Assembly: GCA_016218905.1 (NCBI GenBank) | Contig: JACRCS010000849.1 | Span: 1-12,411, forward strand | Direction of reading: 5' to 3' | DNA length: 12,411 nt | Origin: Deltaproteobacteria bacterium | Lineage (GTDB): Bacteria; Desulfobacterota_C; Deferrisomatia; Deferrisomatales; JACRMM01 | Shown here: positions 1-8,086 of the stretch, piece by piece | How the letters are laid out: each line of letters begins with the position of its first letter | Position numbering within the stretch: the stretch's first letter is position 1 | The notes under the pieces: model-generated | What the model saw: only the letters and a program-made list of their open reading frames with translations | Told to the model about the DNA's origin: nothing | Database searches by the model: none | Translations under genes and position numbers: made by a program

Positions 1-72
1 AGCGATCACCCCGAGGCTGATGTAGTCCGTCAGACGAGCTCCGCTGGGCAACTCCGCGAGTGTACGGGCCAT
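1..72 (-). CDS. IS4-type transposase, N-terminal fragment (runs off window)
   Basis: An open frame starts at the ATG complementary to 70-72 and runs off the left edge, giving 24 residues beginning MARTLAELPSGARLTDYISL. This opening resembles, from memory, the first residues of a group of IS4-family DDE transposases; no catalytic residue is inside the window, so the call rests on the N-terminus alone. A good ribosome binding site (AGGAGAG, 5 bases before the ATG) supports the start. The element probably continues to the left, and its outer end should lie between the ATG and the vapC stop at 184, perhaps in the less GC-rich stretch 118-150, but the terminal inverted repeat cannot be confirmed without the other end. 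Confidence 0.55.
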   Translation of the reverse strand, partial: MARTLAELPSGARLTDYISLGVIA

Positions 73-183
73 TGCGTCTCTCCTCTCCATCGGGTGCGAA
101 GAGAGGATACCTGCAAATGGCAGCTAAGTGAACAGTATTGGCCTTAGACGGGCTCGATTGCCGGTGCAACCAGGGTCGACCCG

Positions 184-579
184 CTACAGGAGCCGAGTCT
201 CGGCGAGCCCCGCCATCCTGCGGTCCAGCGTGAGCGTCACGAGTCCGGCCCGGTCGTACTCGTCCGCGATCAAGCGGTCGAGCAGCCCGCACCCGCCCAC
301 CGCCTCCAGCGCCGAGAAGACGCCGGCGCCGTTGAGCGGCGACACGAGGCCGCTCCCCAACACATCCGACAGGGCGGCGCGGGCCTCGGCCTTGGCGACA
401 CCGTAATGGTGCTGGACCGCGACGTAGGCCTCGCCGATGACCTGGTTCGACGCGAACACCTCGGCGCCGCCTTCGACGAGGGCCGTCAGGGCCGAACGGC
501 AGGATTCGAAGCCGTCCTCCGGGTCACCGGTGAGCAGACGAACCAGGATGGAGGTGTCAATCCCGAAGCGCTGGCTCAT
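184..579 (-). CDS. vapC: VapC-type PIN-domain toxin (ribonuclease)
   Basis: The 131-residue protein has the size and layout of a single PIN domain. The acidic residues expected for a metal-dependent RNase are all present: D8 in GIDTSILV at the first strand, E50 in IGEAYVA, D101 in GLLDRLIA and D119 in TLDRRMA. VapC toxins of this family cleave RNA (tRNA or rRNA in studied cases) and are held inactive by the cognate antitoxin; the target here is unknown. The ATG lies inside the end of vapB, with a 23-bp overlap, the usual arrangement for translationally coupled antitoxin-toxin pairs. The active site looks complete, so the toxin is predicted functional. A probable insertion sequence begins shortly after its stop codon. 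Confidence 0.88.
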   Translation of the reverse strand: MSQRFGIDTSILVRLLTGDPEDGFESCRSALTALVEGGAEVFASNQVIGEAYVAVQHHYGVAKAEARAALSDVLGSGLVSPLNGAGVFSALEAVGGCGLLDRLIADEYDRAGLVTLTLDRRMAGLAETRLL

Positions 580-799
580 GCTCCTCGTCCCTGAAGGTCT
601 CCAGGTCGAAGGTGCCCTGCCCCTTGCGCAGTCTGCCCCGCAACGGGGCGAGGCGTGCCCCGTCCACGCGCCTCTGGCGCAGGAGGAAACCCTCCGGCCT
701 CTCCAGGAGCTCGAGGCGGTCCCCCGGCTTCACCCCGAGGGCCTCGAGGACCCGGGCCGGAAAGGTGACCTGTCGCTTCGCGGTGACTTTGACGAGCAT
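557..799 (-). CDS. vapB: VapB-type antitoxin, AbrB/MazE-like DNA-binding
   Basis: The 80-residue protein opens with a swapped-hairpin AbrB/MazE domain (about residues 1-45; KVTAKRQVTFPARVLEALGV followed by KPGDRLEL), the family's DNA-binding fold. The tail (about 46-80) is basic, then acidic (FDLETFRDEE), as expected for the segment that wraps the PIN toxin. Its role is to neutralise the toxin encoded next and to repress the pair's own promoter. The ATG is preceded by GGGAGGG with a 4-base gap, a strong ribosome binding site, which decides this start over longer readings in other frames. A 7-bp dyad at 815-842 lies just upstream and is a candidate operator. Confidence 0.87.
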   Translation of the reverse strand: MLVKVTAKRQVTFPARVLEALGVKPGDRLELLERPEGFLLRQRRVDGARLAPLRGRLRKGQGTFDLETFRDEEHEPALRD

Positions 800-814
800 C
801 GGACCCTCCCTTCA

Positions 815-842
815 CCTTACCTTCACAGCGTAGCCGGTAAGG
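815..842. promoter_or_regulatory. Candidate operator dyad upstream of vapBC
   Basis: A perfect inverted repeat CCTTACC, 14-base spacer, GGTAAGG is centred about 29 bp upstream of the vapB ATG. AbrB-like antitoxins commonly bind such dyads to autoregulate. The left arm also sits inside a local direct repeat (CTTCAC, CTTAC, CTTCAC). The function is inferred from position and symmetry. Confidence 0.45.
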
Positions 843-937
843 CGCGCGGGATCAACCCTTGAAGAGCCGAAGCCGGCGCGAGCCCTGTTCTTCGGACCGA
901 GCGAGCGGGAGAGAGACCGCGCCCCGTGCCAAAGCGC

Positions 938-2254
938 TCAAGCGTAGCGCTTGTTTACGAGCTTTCGCTTGTACTGGTACTTGGGCAGGGCGTCGACGAG
1001 CTCGACCCTCGCCCGGAAGACGAGCTTGTCTCGCAGGGCGTTCTCCAGGAGGCGCTTCAGCTCGTCCTTGGCTCCGGGCTCTTCCCCGAGCTCGACCTTG
1101 ACCCACACCGGCGGCTCGGCGACGGGGCCGGGCTTCTCGAGCTGGATCTCGATCTCTCCCGTGACCCTCGGCGCAAAGGCAGCGACGACTTCCCGGACGG
1201 CGATGGGGTAGACGTTGACGCCGAGCACGGTGATCATGTCGTCGGTCCTCCCGAGGACCTGGATGCGGAAGCCCGGGCGGCCGCAGGAGCACTTCTTCGT
1301 CGAGACGACCCTCACGTTGTCTCCGGAGCGATAGCGCAGGAGCGGCATCGCCTCGTGCTGCAGGGCCGTGTAGACGAGCTCGCCCTGGGCGCCCTCCTCG
1401 ATCTCTTTCGCTTCGCCGGTTTCGGGATCGATGAGCTCGACGTGCACGAGGCCCTGGGCGAGGTAGTGCATCCCGCTCCCCCTTTCCCTCACGCACTCGC
1501 CGAAGACGACGCAGGCCATCTCCCCCATCCCCATCCCTTCGGTCACCGTCGCCCCGAACGCCTCCTCGACGCGCGGCCGCGCCGTCCTCGTGCCGCCCTC
1601 GGCGCCTCCGAGGATGCGGCGGACCCCCAGGTCCCGGGGGTCGATGCCGGCCTTCTCGATCTCCTCGAGGAAGTAGGACCAGAAGGAGACGGTGGAGTGG
1701 AGGGCGTTGGCGCCCTGGTGGCGGAAGGCGGAGAGCACCCGGTCCGTGTTGAAGCCCGTGGGGAGGTGGGTCGCGCCGGTCTTCTCGATGCCCTCGCGGA
1801 ACGTATCGGCGATGAAGGGCGCCGTCGGAATGTTCGCGACGACGCTGCCGGGGCGGATTCCGCCGGCCCAGCAGAAGCGGGCGATCGCCTCCGCGTGTAC
1901 GTTCTGGATATCGTTGTGCGTCAGGCCGACGTAGGTGGGGATGCCGGTGGTGCCGCTGGACGAGTAGATGCGGGCCACCTGCTCGGGTGCGCAGGCCCGG
2001 TGGAGGCCCACCGGGGCGTTTCGCAGTTGGGCTTCCCGGAGCTCCTTCTTCTCGGTGAACGGCAGCCGGGAGAGATCGCCGAGGGTCCGGATCCGGGAGG
2101 GGTCGACGTCGGCCTCGTGGAACTTCCGCCGGTACAGGGGCGAGTGCGCGGCGACCCGGCCGACGGTCCTCAGGAAGAATTCCTCGTGGAACTCGGCCAT
2201 AGCGGCCAGCCCCAGGGTCTCGAGCTCCTCGTTCCAGAACTCGTTTCTTCTCAC
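938..2254 (-). CDS. Phenylacetate-CoA ligase family enzyme (PaaK-like)
   Basis: This 438-residue adenylate-forming enzyme matches the usual PaaK length. It activates an aryl acid with ATP and joins it to CoA in the cytoplasm. Visible motifs: P-loop YSSSGTTGIPT at 97-107; the mid-domain GGAEGGTRTARP at 217-228; the EGMGMGEMA region at 239-247; YRSGD at 308-312; a CSC motif (KKCSCGRPG) at 320-328; and the hinge and C-terminal-domain start GRTDDMITVLGVNVYP at 335-350. The C-terminus (KYQYKRKLVNKRYA) is lysine-rich where the family places its catalytic lysine. The start codon is GTG, chosen because AAGGAG lies 6 bases upstream and the N-terminus (FWNEELETL) matches the family. No other phenylacetate-degradation gene is nearby, so the substrate could be another aromatic acid. 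Confidence 0.9.
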   Translation of the reverse strand: MRRNEFWNEELETLGLAAMAEFHEEFFLRTVGRVAAHSPLYRRKFHEADVDPSRIRTLGDLSRLPFTEKKELREAQLRNAPVGLHRACAPEQVARIYSSSGTTGIPTYVGLTHNDIQNVHAEAIARFCWAGGIRPGSVVANIPTAPFIADTFREGIEKTGATHLPTGFNTDRVLSAFRHQGANALHSTVSFWSYFLEEIEKAGIDPRDLGVRRILGGAEGGTRTARPRVEEAFGATVTEGMGMGEMACVVFGECVRERGSGMHYLAQGLVHVELIDPETGEAKEIEEGAQGELVYTALQHEAMPLLRYRSGDNVRVVSTKKCSCGRPGFRIQVLGRTDDMITVLGVNVYPIAVREVVAAFAPRVTGEIEIQLEKPGPVAEPPVWVKVELGEEPGAKDELKRLLENALRDKLVFRARVELVDALPKYQYKRKLVNKRYA

Positions 2255-2465
2255 GCCCCTCTCCTTCCGGCAGCGCGTTCCCTCCGACCTCCGGCGAACG
2301 CGTGGGTCATCCGCAGCTCACGGACCTTAACGGAAGGCTTTCGGGGCTGTCAACGAAGGCGTGCGAGGCTTCTCGAAGGGGAGCTGGACGCCCCCCCCCG
2401 CGGCCGGTCTCCGGCAGGGCGGAGCCGAATCCGGTCACGGCCCCGGCCCCACCGACTCCTCAAGG

Positions 2466-2795
2466 CTAACCGCAGTGTTTGACGATGATCTCTTCCGCCA
2501 CGAAGTGACCGTTCCGGTCGAAGCCCCTCACTACGACCGCGCACCCTCTCTCCAGCGGGAAGCCCTTCCGGATGATCGTCTCTCGCTCGACGACGATCGG
2601 GCGGTCACCAATGATCACGGTTCCCAAGCCGCCCGGGACGCTCGTCACCACTCCATTGAACTCCACCACGGCACCACGGTCTTCGTGCCTCCCGTGGCCA
2701 TGGCCGCGGCCGTGGCCGTCCTGGCCCCGGTCTGCCAGGGCGACGGTGGAGACGAGCAGAGTCAGAACCGCCACGACGGCTGCGATGTACCGCAT
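2466..2795 (-). CDS. Small exported His/Gly-rich protein with DUF5666-like domain
   Basis: The 109-residue protein starts with a clear Sec signal peptide (MRYIAAVVAVLTLLVSTVALA, likely cut after residue 21), so it should act outside the inner membrane. A short linker at 22-40 is rich in His and Gly (HGRGHGHGRHED) and could bind metal. Residues 41-108 look like a small beta-barrel: GAVVEFNGVVTSVP, VIIGDRPIVV, CAVVVRGF, HFVAEEIIV. The pattern recalls DUF5666/OB-like modules, but no biochemical role is known to me. The start was placed at the internal ATG because the signal peptide begins there and GAGGAGGTG lies 5 bases upstream; a longer reading from 3029 would translate the repeats and is not credible. 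Two cysteines (in ERGCAV and near the end, KHCG) could form a disulfide. Confidence 0.75.
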   Translation of the reverse strand: MRYIAAVVAVLTLLVSTVALADRGQDGHGRGHGHGRHEDRGAVVEFNGVVTSVPGGLGTVIIGDRPIVVERETIIRKGFPLERGCAVVVRGFDRNGHFVAEEIIVKHCG

Positions 2796-2880
2796 GCGCG
2801 CACCTCCTCGCTCAGGTTGTTTCCGATCTCCCGAAGGTAAGGAGGAGTCACGGGCCGAGCAAGAATGGGTCACCCGGACG

Positions 2881-2905
2881 TCTGATCGCTCCCGCCCCTC
2901 CATGG
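2881..2905. repeat. Direct repeat R1, copy 1 (25 bp)
   Basis: A perfect 25-base match to 2985-3009, starting TCTGATCGCTCCCGC and ending CCATGG. It lies in the divergent gap upstream of parE. Confidence 0.9.
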
Positions 2906-2958
2906 GTGGCCGTTCCCGCACCTCCTGTGCTGCTCGGCCCGAGCTCGTCCTGAGCTCG

Positions 2959-2984
2959 TCCGCGATCCGACCCCATCCTGGGGC

Positions 2985-2986
<2 letters not shown>
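2959..2986. repeat. Direct repeat R2, copy 1 (28 bp, internal hairpin)
   Basis: A perfect 28-base match to 3012-3039. It contains a compact self-complementary core, CCCCA-TCC-TGGGG, like a REP-type mini-hairpin. Its last two bases are shared with the second R1 copy. Confidence 0.9.
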
Positions 2987-5113
<2,127 letters not shown>

Positions 5114-5199
5114 GAACGCGTGCAGCGTTCTGCGTGCAGCGTCCCGAGGCGGTTTGACGCGGAACGTGAAACGCGGAACGCAGAACGGAAATCTGTTCG
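5114..5199. repeat. Short-word repeat array between parE and parC
   Basis: The 86-bp spacer is built from related words. GCGTGCAGCGT occurs twice (5118-5128, 5132-5142), and ACGCGGAACG and its variants GAAACG and CAGAACG follow (5157-5188). CGTTCTGCGT (5126-5135) is perfectly complementary to ACGCAGAACG (5178-5187), giving a 10-bp stem with a 42-base loop. Only a weak ribosome binding site (GGAA, 9 bases from the parC ATG) is visible, and it abuts the right arm, so folding could affect parC translation. Confidence 0.75.
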
Positions 5200-7602
5200 A
5201 TGACCGACAAGAAGAAACAGCTGACGCTCGACCTCGAGGCCTTCAAGGCCTCCCTGAAAGAGGAGGGGCGGGCGCAAGAACCCGCGCCGGTGCGCTCGCT
5301 CGCGGACTTCCGGCGAGCGGTCTTCGGCGAGCGGGGCCGCGACTACATCCCGGCCGGTCCGTACATGGACAAGAGCTACCTCGACTATTCGGTCTCGGTG
5401 CTCATGGACCGGGCCATCCCCGACGTCCGCGACGGCCTCAAGCCCGTGCACCGGCGGATCCTCTACGCCATGAGCCAGCTCGGTCTGGGCCCCCGGGCGG
5501 TCCCGAAGAAGTCGGCGCGCGTCGTCGGCGACGTCATCGGCAAGTACCACCCCCACGGCGACGCCTCGGTCTACGAGGCGATGGTGCTGATGGCGCAGCC
5601 CTTCAGCCTCCGGCACACCTACATCGACGGCCAGGGGAACTGGGGCAGCCTCGACGGCGACGCCCCCGCGGCCATGCGCTACACCGAGTGTCGGACGACG
5701 GAGCTCTCGCGGCTGCTGCTCGACGAGATCCACCTCGGGACCGTGGACTTCCGGCCCAACTACGACGGGAACGACCTGGAACCCGTCTCCCTCCCCTCCC
5801 GCGTCCCGACGGCGCTCCTGAACGACCAGACCGGTATCGCCGTGGGCATGGCCTCGGACGTCCCGGCCCACAACCTGGAGGAGGTCTGCCGGGCCTCGGT
5901 CGACCTCTTCCGGAACCCCGAGCAGACGCTCGAGGACATCTTGACCCACATCCAGGGCCCGGACTTTCCGTGCGGCGGACAGGTAATCAACCCCCGCGAC
6001 GAGCTCCGCGAGATCTACCGCACCGGGCGGGGCATGCTGACGGTTCGCGCCCGCTACGAGGTGACGAAGGACGCCAACGGCTGGTATCTCGTCTTCACCG
6101 AGCTCCCTCCCCGGGTCTCGCCCGAGACCGTGCAGCTCGAGTTCGAGGCGCTCTCGAACCCGCAGCCGAAGCCCGGCGCGAAGAAGGGGGCGGAGGCGCT
6201 GACGCCCGAGCAGCGGGCCGCGAAGCAGGCGATGCTCGGCCGGGTGAGCGAGATCAACAACGGCGCCGGCAACGACACCGGGCCCGTCTACCTGGAGGTC
6301 TACCCCCGCTCCCGCCGGCAGGATCCGGAGGAGCTCGCGGCGTACCTCTTCAGCGTCACCAGCCTCGAGAGCCGGGTCAAGGTCAACATGAACCTCATCA
6401 ACCTGCGGGGCCTCCCCACCCAGATGTCGCTCCTCGACATCCTCCGGGACTGGAACGCCTACCGCTTCCAGACGGTGACGAGGCGCTCCCGCACCCGCCT
6501 GGAGAAGGTCGAGGCGAGGATCCACATCCTCGAAGGGTTCGTGAAGATCCTCCTCGACATCGACGAGGTGATCCGGATCATCCGGAGCTCCGACAACGAC
6601 CAGATCGCGAAGAGCGCGCTGATGGAGCGCTGGGACCTCTCGGAGGTCCAGGCGGACAAGATCCTCGATCTCAAGCTGCGGCAGTTGACCAAGCTCGACG
6701 AGCTGGCGATCGAGAAGGAGCTGAAAGAGCTCAGCGGGGAGAGGAAGGAGCTGAAGCGGATCCTCGGCGACCGTGCCGCCATGGTCGAACTGATCGTCTC
6801 CGAGATCGAGGACGACGCGAAGAAGTTCGGGACGCCGCGCCGGACGCTCATCGAGGAGGCGAAGGCCGCCCAGCCGGTCGAGACCGTGATCGACGAGCCG
6901 GTGACGATCATCCTCTCCAAGAAGGGATGGCTCCGAAGCCGGACAGGCCGCGGCCTCGACCTCTCGGGCCTCACCTTCAAGGACGGCGACGCGCTCCACT
7001 CCGTGGTCGAGACCCGGACGACGCGGGCCCTCGTCCTCCTGGACGAAAACGGCCGCGCCTACACGGTGTCGGCCAACGCGATCCCCGGCGGCCGCGGCGA
7101 CGGCGCACCGGTGACTTCCCTCGTGGAGCTCCAAGCGAAGGCCGCCATCGTCTCGCTCTTCGCGGACGAGGAGGAGGGGAAGGCGAAGGTCCTTCTCGCT
7201 TCCACCGTCGGCTACGGCTTCGTGACGGAGATCGGCAACCTGACCGGGCGGAACAAGGCCGGCAAGGCCATCGTCAACACGGAGAAGGGCAGGCTCCTCC
7301 CGGCCATCGTCCTGCCGCCCGAAGCGGACCGGGTCGCCGCCGTCAACAGCGCCGGCTACCTCCTCGTCTTCCCCCTCTCGGAAGTCCTCGAGTACCCGAA
7401 GGGGAAGGGGTGCAAGCTGATCCACCTGAAGCCGGCGGAGAGCCTGGCGCGGCTCCTCGTCTTCTCGGAATCGATCTCGCTGCCCCCCGCCCGGGGAACC
7501 AAGGACGTCGTCCTCACCCGGACCGAGCTCGAAGCGTACGCGAGGAACCGGGGCGCCCGGGGGAGGCTCGTGCCGAAGAGCGTGGGGATCGGGAAGCTCT
7601 GA
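5200..7602 (+). CDS. parC: DNA topoisomerase IV subunit A (ParC)
   Basis: The 800-residue protein is the DNA-cleaving subunit of topoisomerase IV. The catalytic pair R160-Y161 is in AAMRYTECR, preceded by the quinolone-pocket helix [15 protein letters not shown] (114-128). The tower and coiled-coil domain follows, including [20 protein letters not shown] and a long charged helix, then a C-terminal beta-pinwheel with degenerate blades ([33 protein letters not shown]). No GyrA-box (QRRGGKG) is seen in the pinwheel; that and the ParE-type partner favour ParC over GyrA. About 45-55 N-terminal residues precede the conserved [16 protein letters not shown] core; this tail is charged and longer than in E. 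coli ParC. The residue equivalent to E. coli ParC S80 is alanine (A122), while E84 is kept (E126). The ATG has only a weak ribosome binding site. Confidence 0.92.
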   Translation: MTDKKKQLTLDLEAFKASLKEEGRAQEPAPVRSLADFRRAVFGERGRDYIPAGPYMDKSYLDYSVSVLMDRAIPDVRDGLKPVHRRILYAMSQLGLGPRAVPKKSARVVGDVIGKYHPHGDASVYEAMVLMAQPFSLRHTYIDGQGNWGSLDGDAPAAMRYTECRTTELSRLLLDEIHLGTVDFRPNYDGNDLEPVSLPSRVPTALLNDQTGIAVGMASDVPAHNLEEVCRASVDLFRNPEQTLEDILTHIQGPDFPCGGQVINPRDELREIYRTGRGMLTVRARYEVTKDANGWYLVFTELPPRVSPETVQLEFEALSNPQPKPGAKKGAEALTPEQRAAKQAMLGRVSEINNGAGNDTGPVYLEVYPRSRRQDPEELAAYLFSVTSLESRVKVNMNLINLRGLPTQMSLLDILRDWNAYRFQTVTRRSRTRLEKVEARIHILEGFVKILLDIDEVIRIIRSSDNDQIAKSALMERWDLSEVQADKILDLKLRQLTKLDELAIEKELKELSGERKELKRILGDRAAMVELIVSEIEDDAKKFGTPRRTLIEEAKAAQPVETVIDEPVTIILSKKGWLRSRTGRGLDLSGLTFKDGDALHSVVETRTTRALVLLDENGRAYTVSANAIPGGRGDGAPVTSLVELQAKAAIVSLFADEEEGKAKVLLASTVGYGFVTEIGNLTGRNKAGKAIVNTEKGRLLPAIVLPPEADRVAAVNSAGYLLVFPLSEVLEYPKGKGCKLIHLKPAESLARLLVFSESISLPPARGTKDVVLTRTELEAYARNRGARGRLVPKSVGIGKL

Positions 7603-7610
7603 GGAGAGCA

Positions 7611-7666
7611 GTTATCGGTTATCGGTTATCGGTTATCGGTTATCGGTTGTCGGTTGTCGGTTGTCG
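7611..7666. repeat. Tandem heptamer array, (GTTATCG)5(GTTGTCG)3
   Basis: Eight exact heptamers in tandem start 9 bases after the parC stop codon: five GTTATCG, then three GTTGTCG, fading into GTTCTGG. The unit changes by one A-to-G transition partway along. Confidence 0.97.
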
Positions 7667-7701
7667 GTTCTGGGAATAATGGCTCTAACCGAGAACTGAA
7701 T

Positions 7702-7717
7702 ACCGATAACCGACAAC
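7702..7717. repeat. Opposite-strand copies of the heptamer words
   Basis: ACCGATAACC (7702-7711) and CGACAAC (7711-7717) are the reverse complements of words in the 7611-7666 array, so the two can pair in a transcript or a cruciform. The same decamer ACCGATAACC recurs at 8054-8063. Confidence 0.9.
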
Positions 7718-7742
7718 AGGTTCGTAAGAAGCCCACAGGGGC

Positions 7743-7774
7743 TGTGGATAGGTTGTGGGCAACCGGGTGGATAG
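7743..7774 (-). promoter_or_regulatory. Cluster of DnaA-box-like 9-mers
   Basis: Read on the minus strand, three 9-mers resemble the DnaA box TTATNCACA: CTATCCACC (7766-7774, two mismatches), TTGCCCACA (7754-7762, two mismatches) and CTATCCACA (7743-7751, one mismatch). They are spaced 11-12 bp apart, about one helical turn. A fourth, TTATCCACC (one mismatch), is on the plus strand at 7919-7927, and the stretch between is AT-richer than its surroundings. No dnaA gene is in the window and both flanking genes are transcribed towards the site, so origin function is uncertain. Confidence 0.35.
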
Positions 7775-7948
7775 GGAAGGAAATACCCTTTTGGATCGCG
7801 CCTCCACCCGGGTTCGATGCTTTTTTGTGCAGCCGGTCTTCCTAATGAAATCAACTACTTATGGTGTAGCCGTCGTTTTCCGCCGACTTACGGGACCCCT
7901 CGCGAGAGCCCCCTCGAGTTATCCACCGAACCGTTCGTGCCTGAAAGG

Positions 7949-7983
7949 CGGTCGTCGGTTGTCGGTCTTCGGTTTTCGGTCTC
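7949..7983. repeat. Second heptamer array, (CGGTNNT)n
   Basis: Five consecutive heptamers share the frame CGGTNNY: CGGTCGT, CGGTTGT, CGGTCTT, CGGTTTT, CGGTCTC. They are degenerate relatives of the GTTGTCG unit seen after parC. Confidence 0.85.
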
Positions 7984-7986
7984 TTG

Positions 7987-8036
7987 CGTGGAGGGGGACC
8001 GGCTGACGCCGGGGCCCCTTCCCTGCCCCCTCCGCG
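7987..8036. terminator. GC-rich hairpin between convergent parC and nrdJ
   Basis: CGTGGAGGGGG (7987-7997) pairs with CCCCCTCCGCG (8026-8036): 11 pairs including one T-G. A second stem, CCGGC-TGAC-GCCGG (7999-8012), and the palindrome GGGGCCCC (8011-8018) lie inside the loop. The position between convergent genes suits a bidirectional terminator, but neither side has a T-tract, so intrinsic termination is not assured. Confidence 0.4.
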
Positions 8037-8051
8037 GCTGGGATGGACGTC

Positions 8052-8080
8052 TAACCGATAACCAGAGAATCGACAACCGC
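8052..8080. repeat. Opposite-strand words closing the convergent gap
   Basis: This stretch contains ACCGATAACC (8054-8063) and CGACAACCG, reverse complements of the heptamer words in 7611-7666 and 7949-7983. It ends 6 bp before the nrdJ stop codon. Confidence 0.8.
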
Positions 8081-8086
8081 TCTTCC

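Larger units (their letters stand above)
7603..8086. other. 484-bp convergent gap with arrays, hairpin and 9-mer cluster
   Basis: The gap lies between the 3' ends of parC (+) and nrdJ (-). In order it holds a heptamer array (7611-7666), opposite-strand copies of the same words (7702-7717), a cluster of DnaA-box-like 9-mers (7743-7774, plus one at 7919-7927), a visibly more AT-rich stretch (about 7775-7870), a second heptamer array (7949-7983), a GC-rich hairpin (7987-8036) and further opposite-strand words (8052-8080). I see no credible gene. Confidence 0.7.

Noticed and set aside
7790..7830. tRNA fragment suggested by GGGTTCGATGC
   Set aside because: It looks like a T-loop, but no acceptor, D or anticodon stems can be built around it.
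7611..8080. CRISPR array
   Set aside because: The repeats are 7-mers without spacers of regular length, and no cas gene is present.
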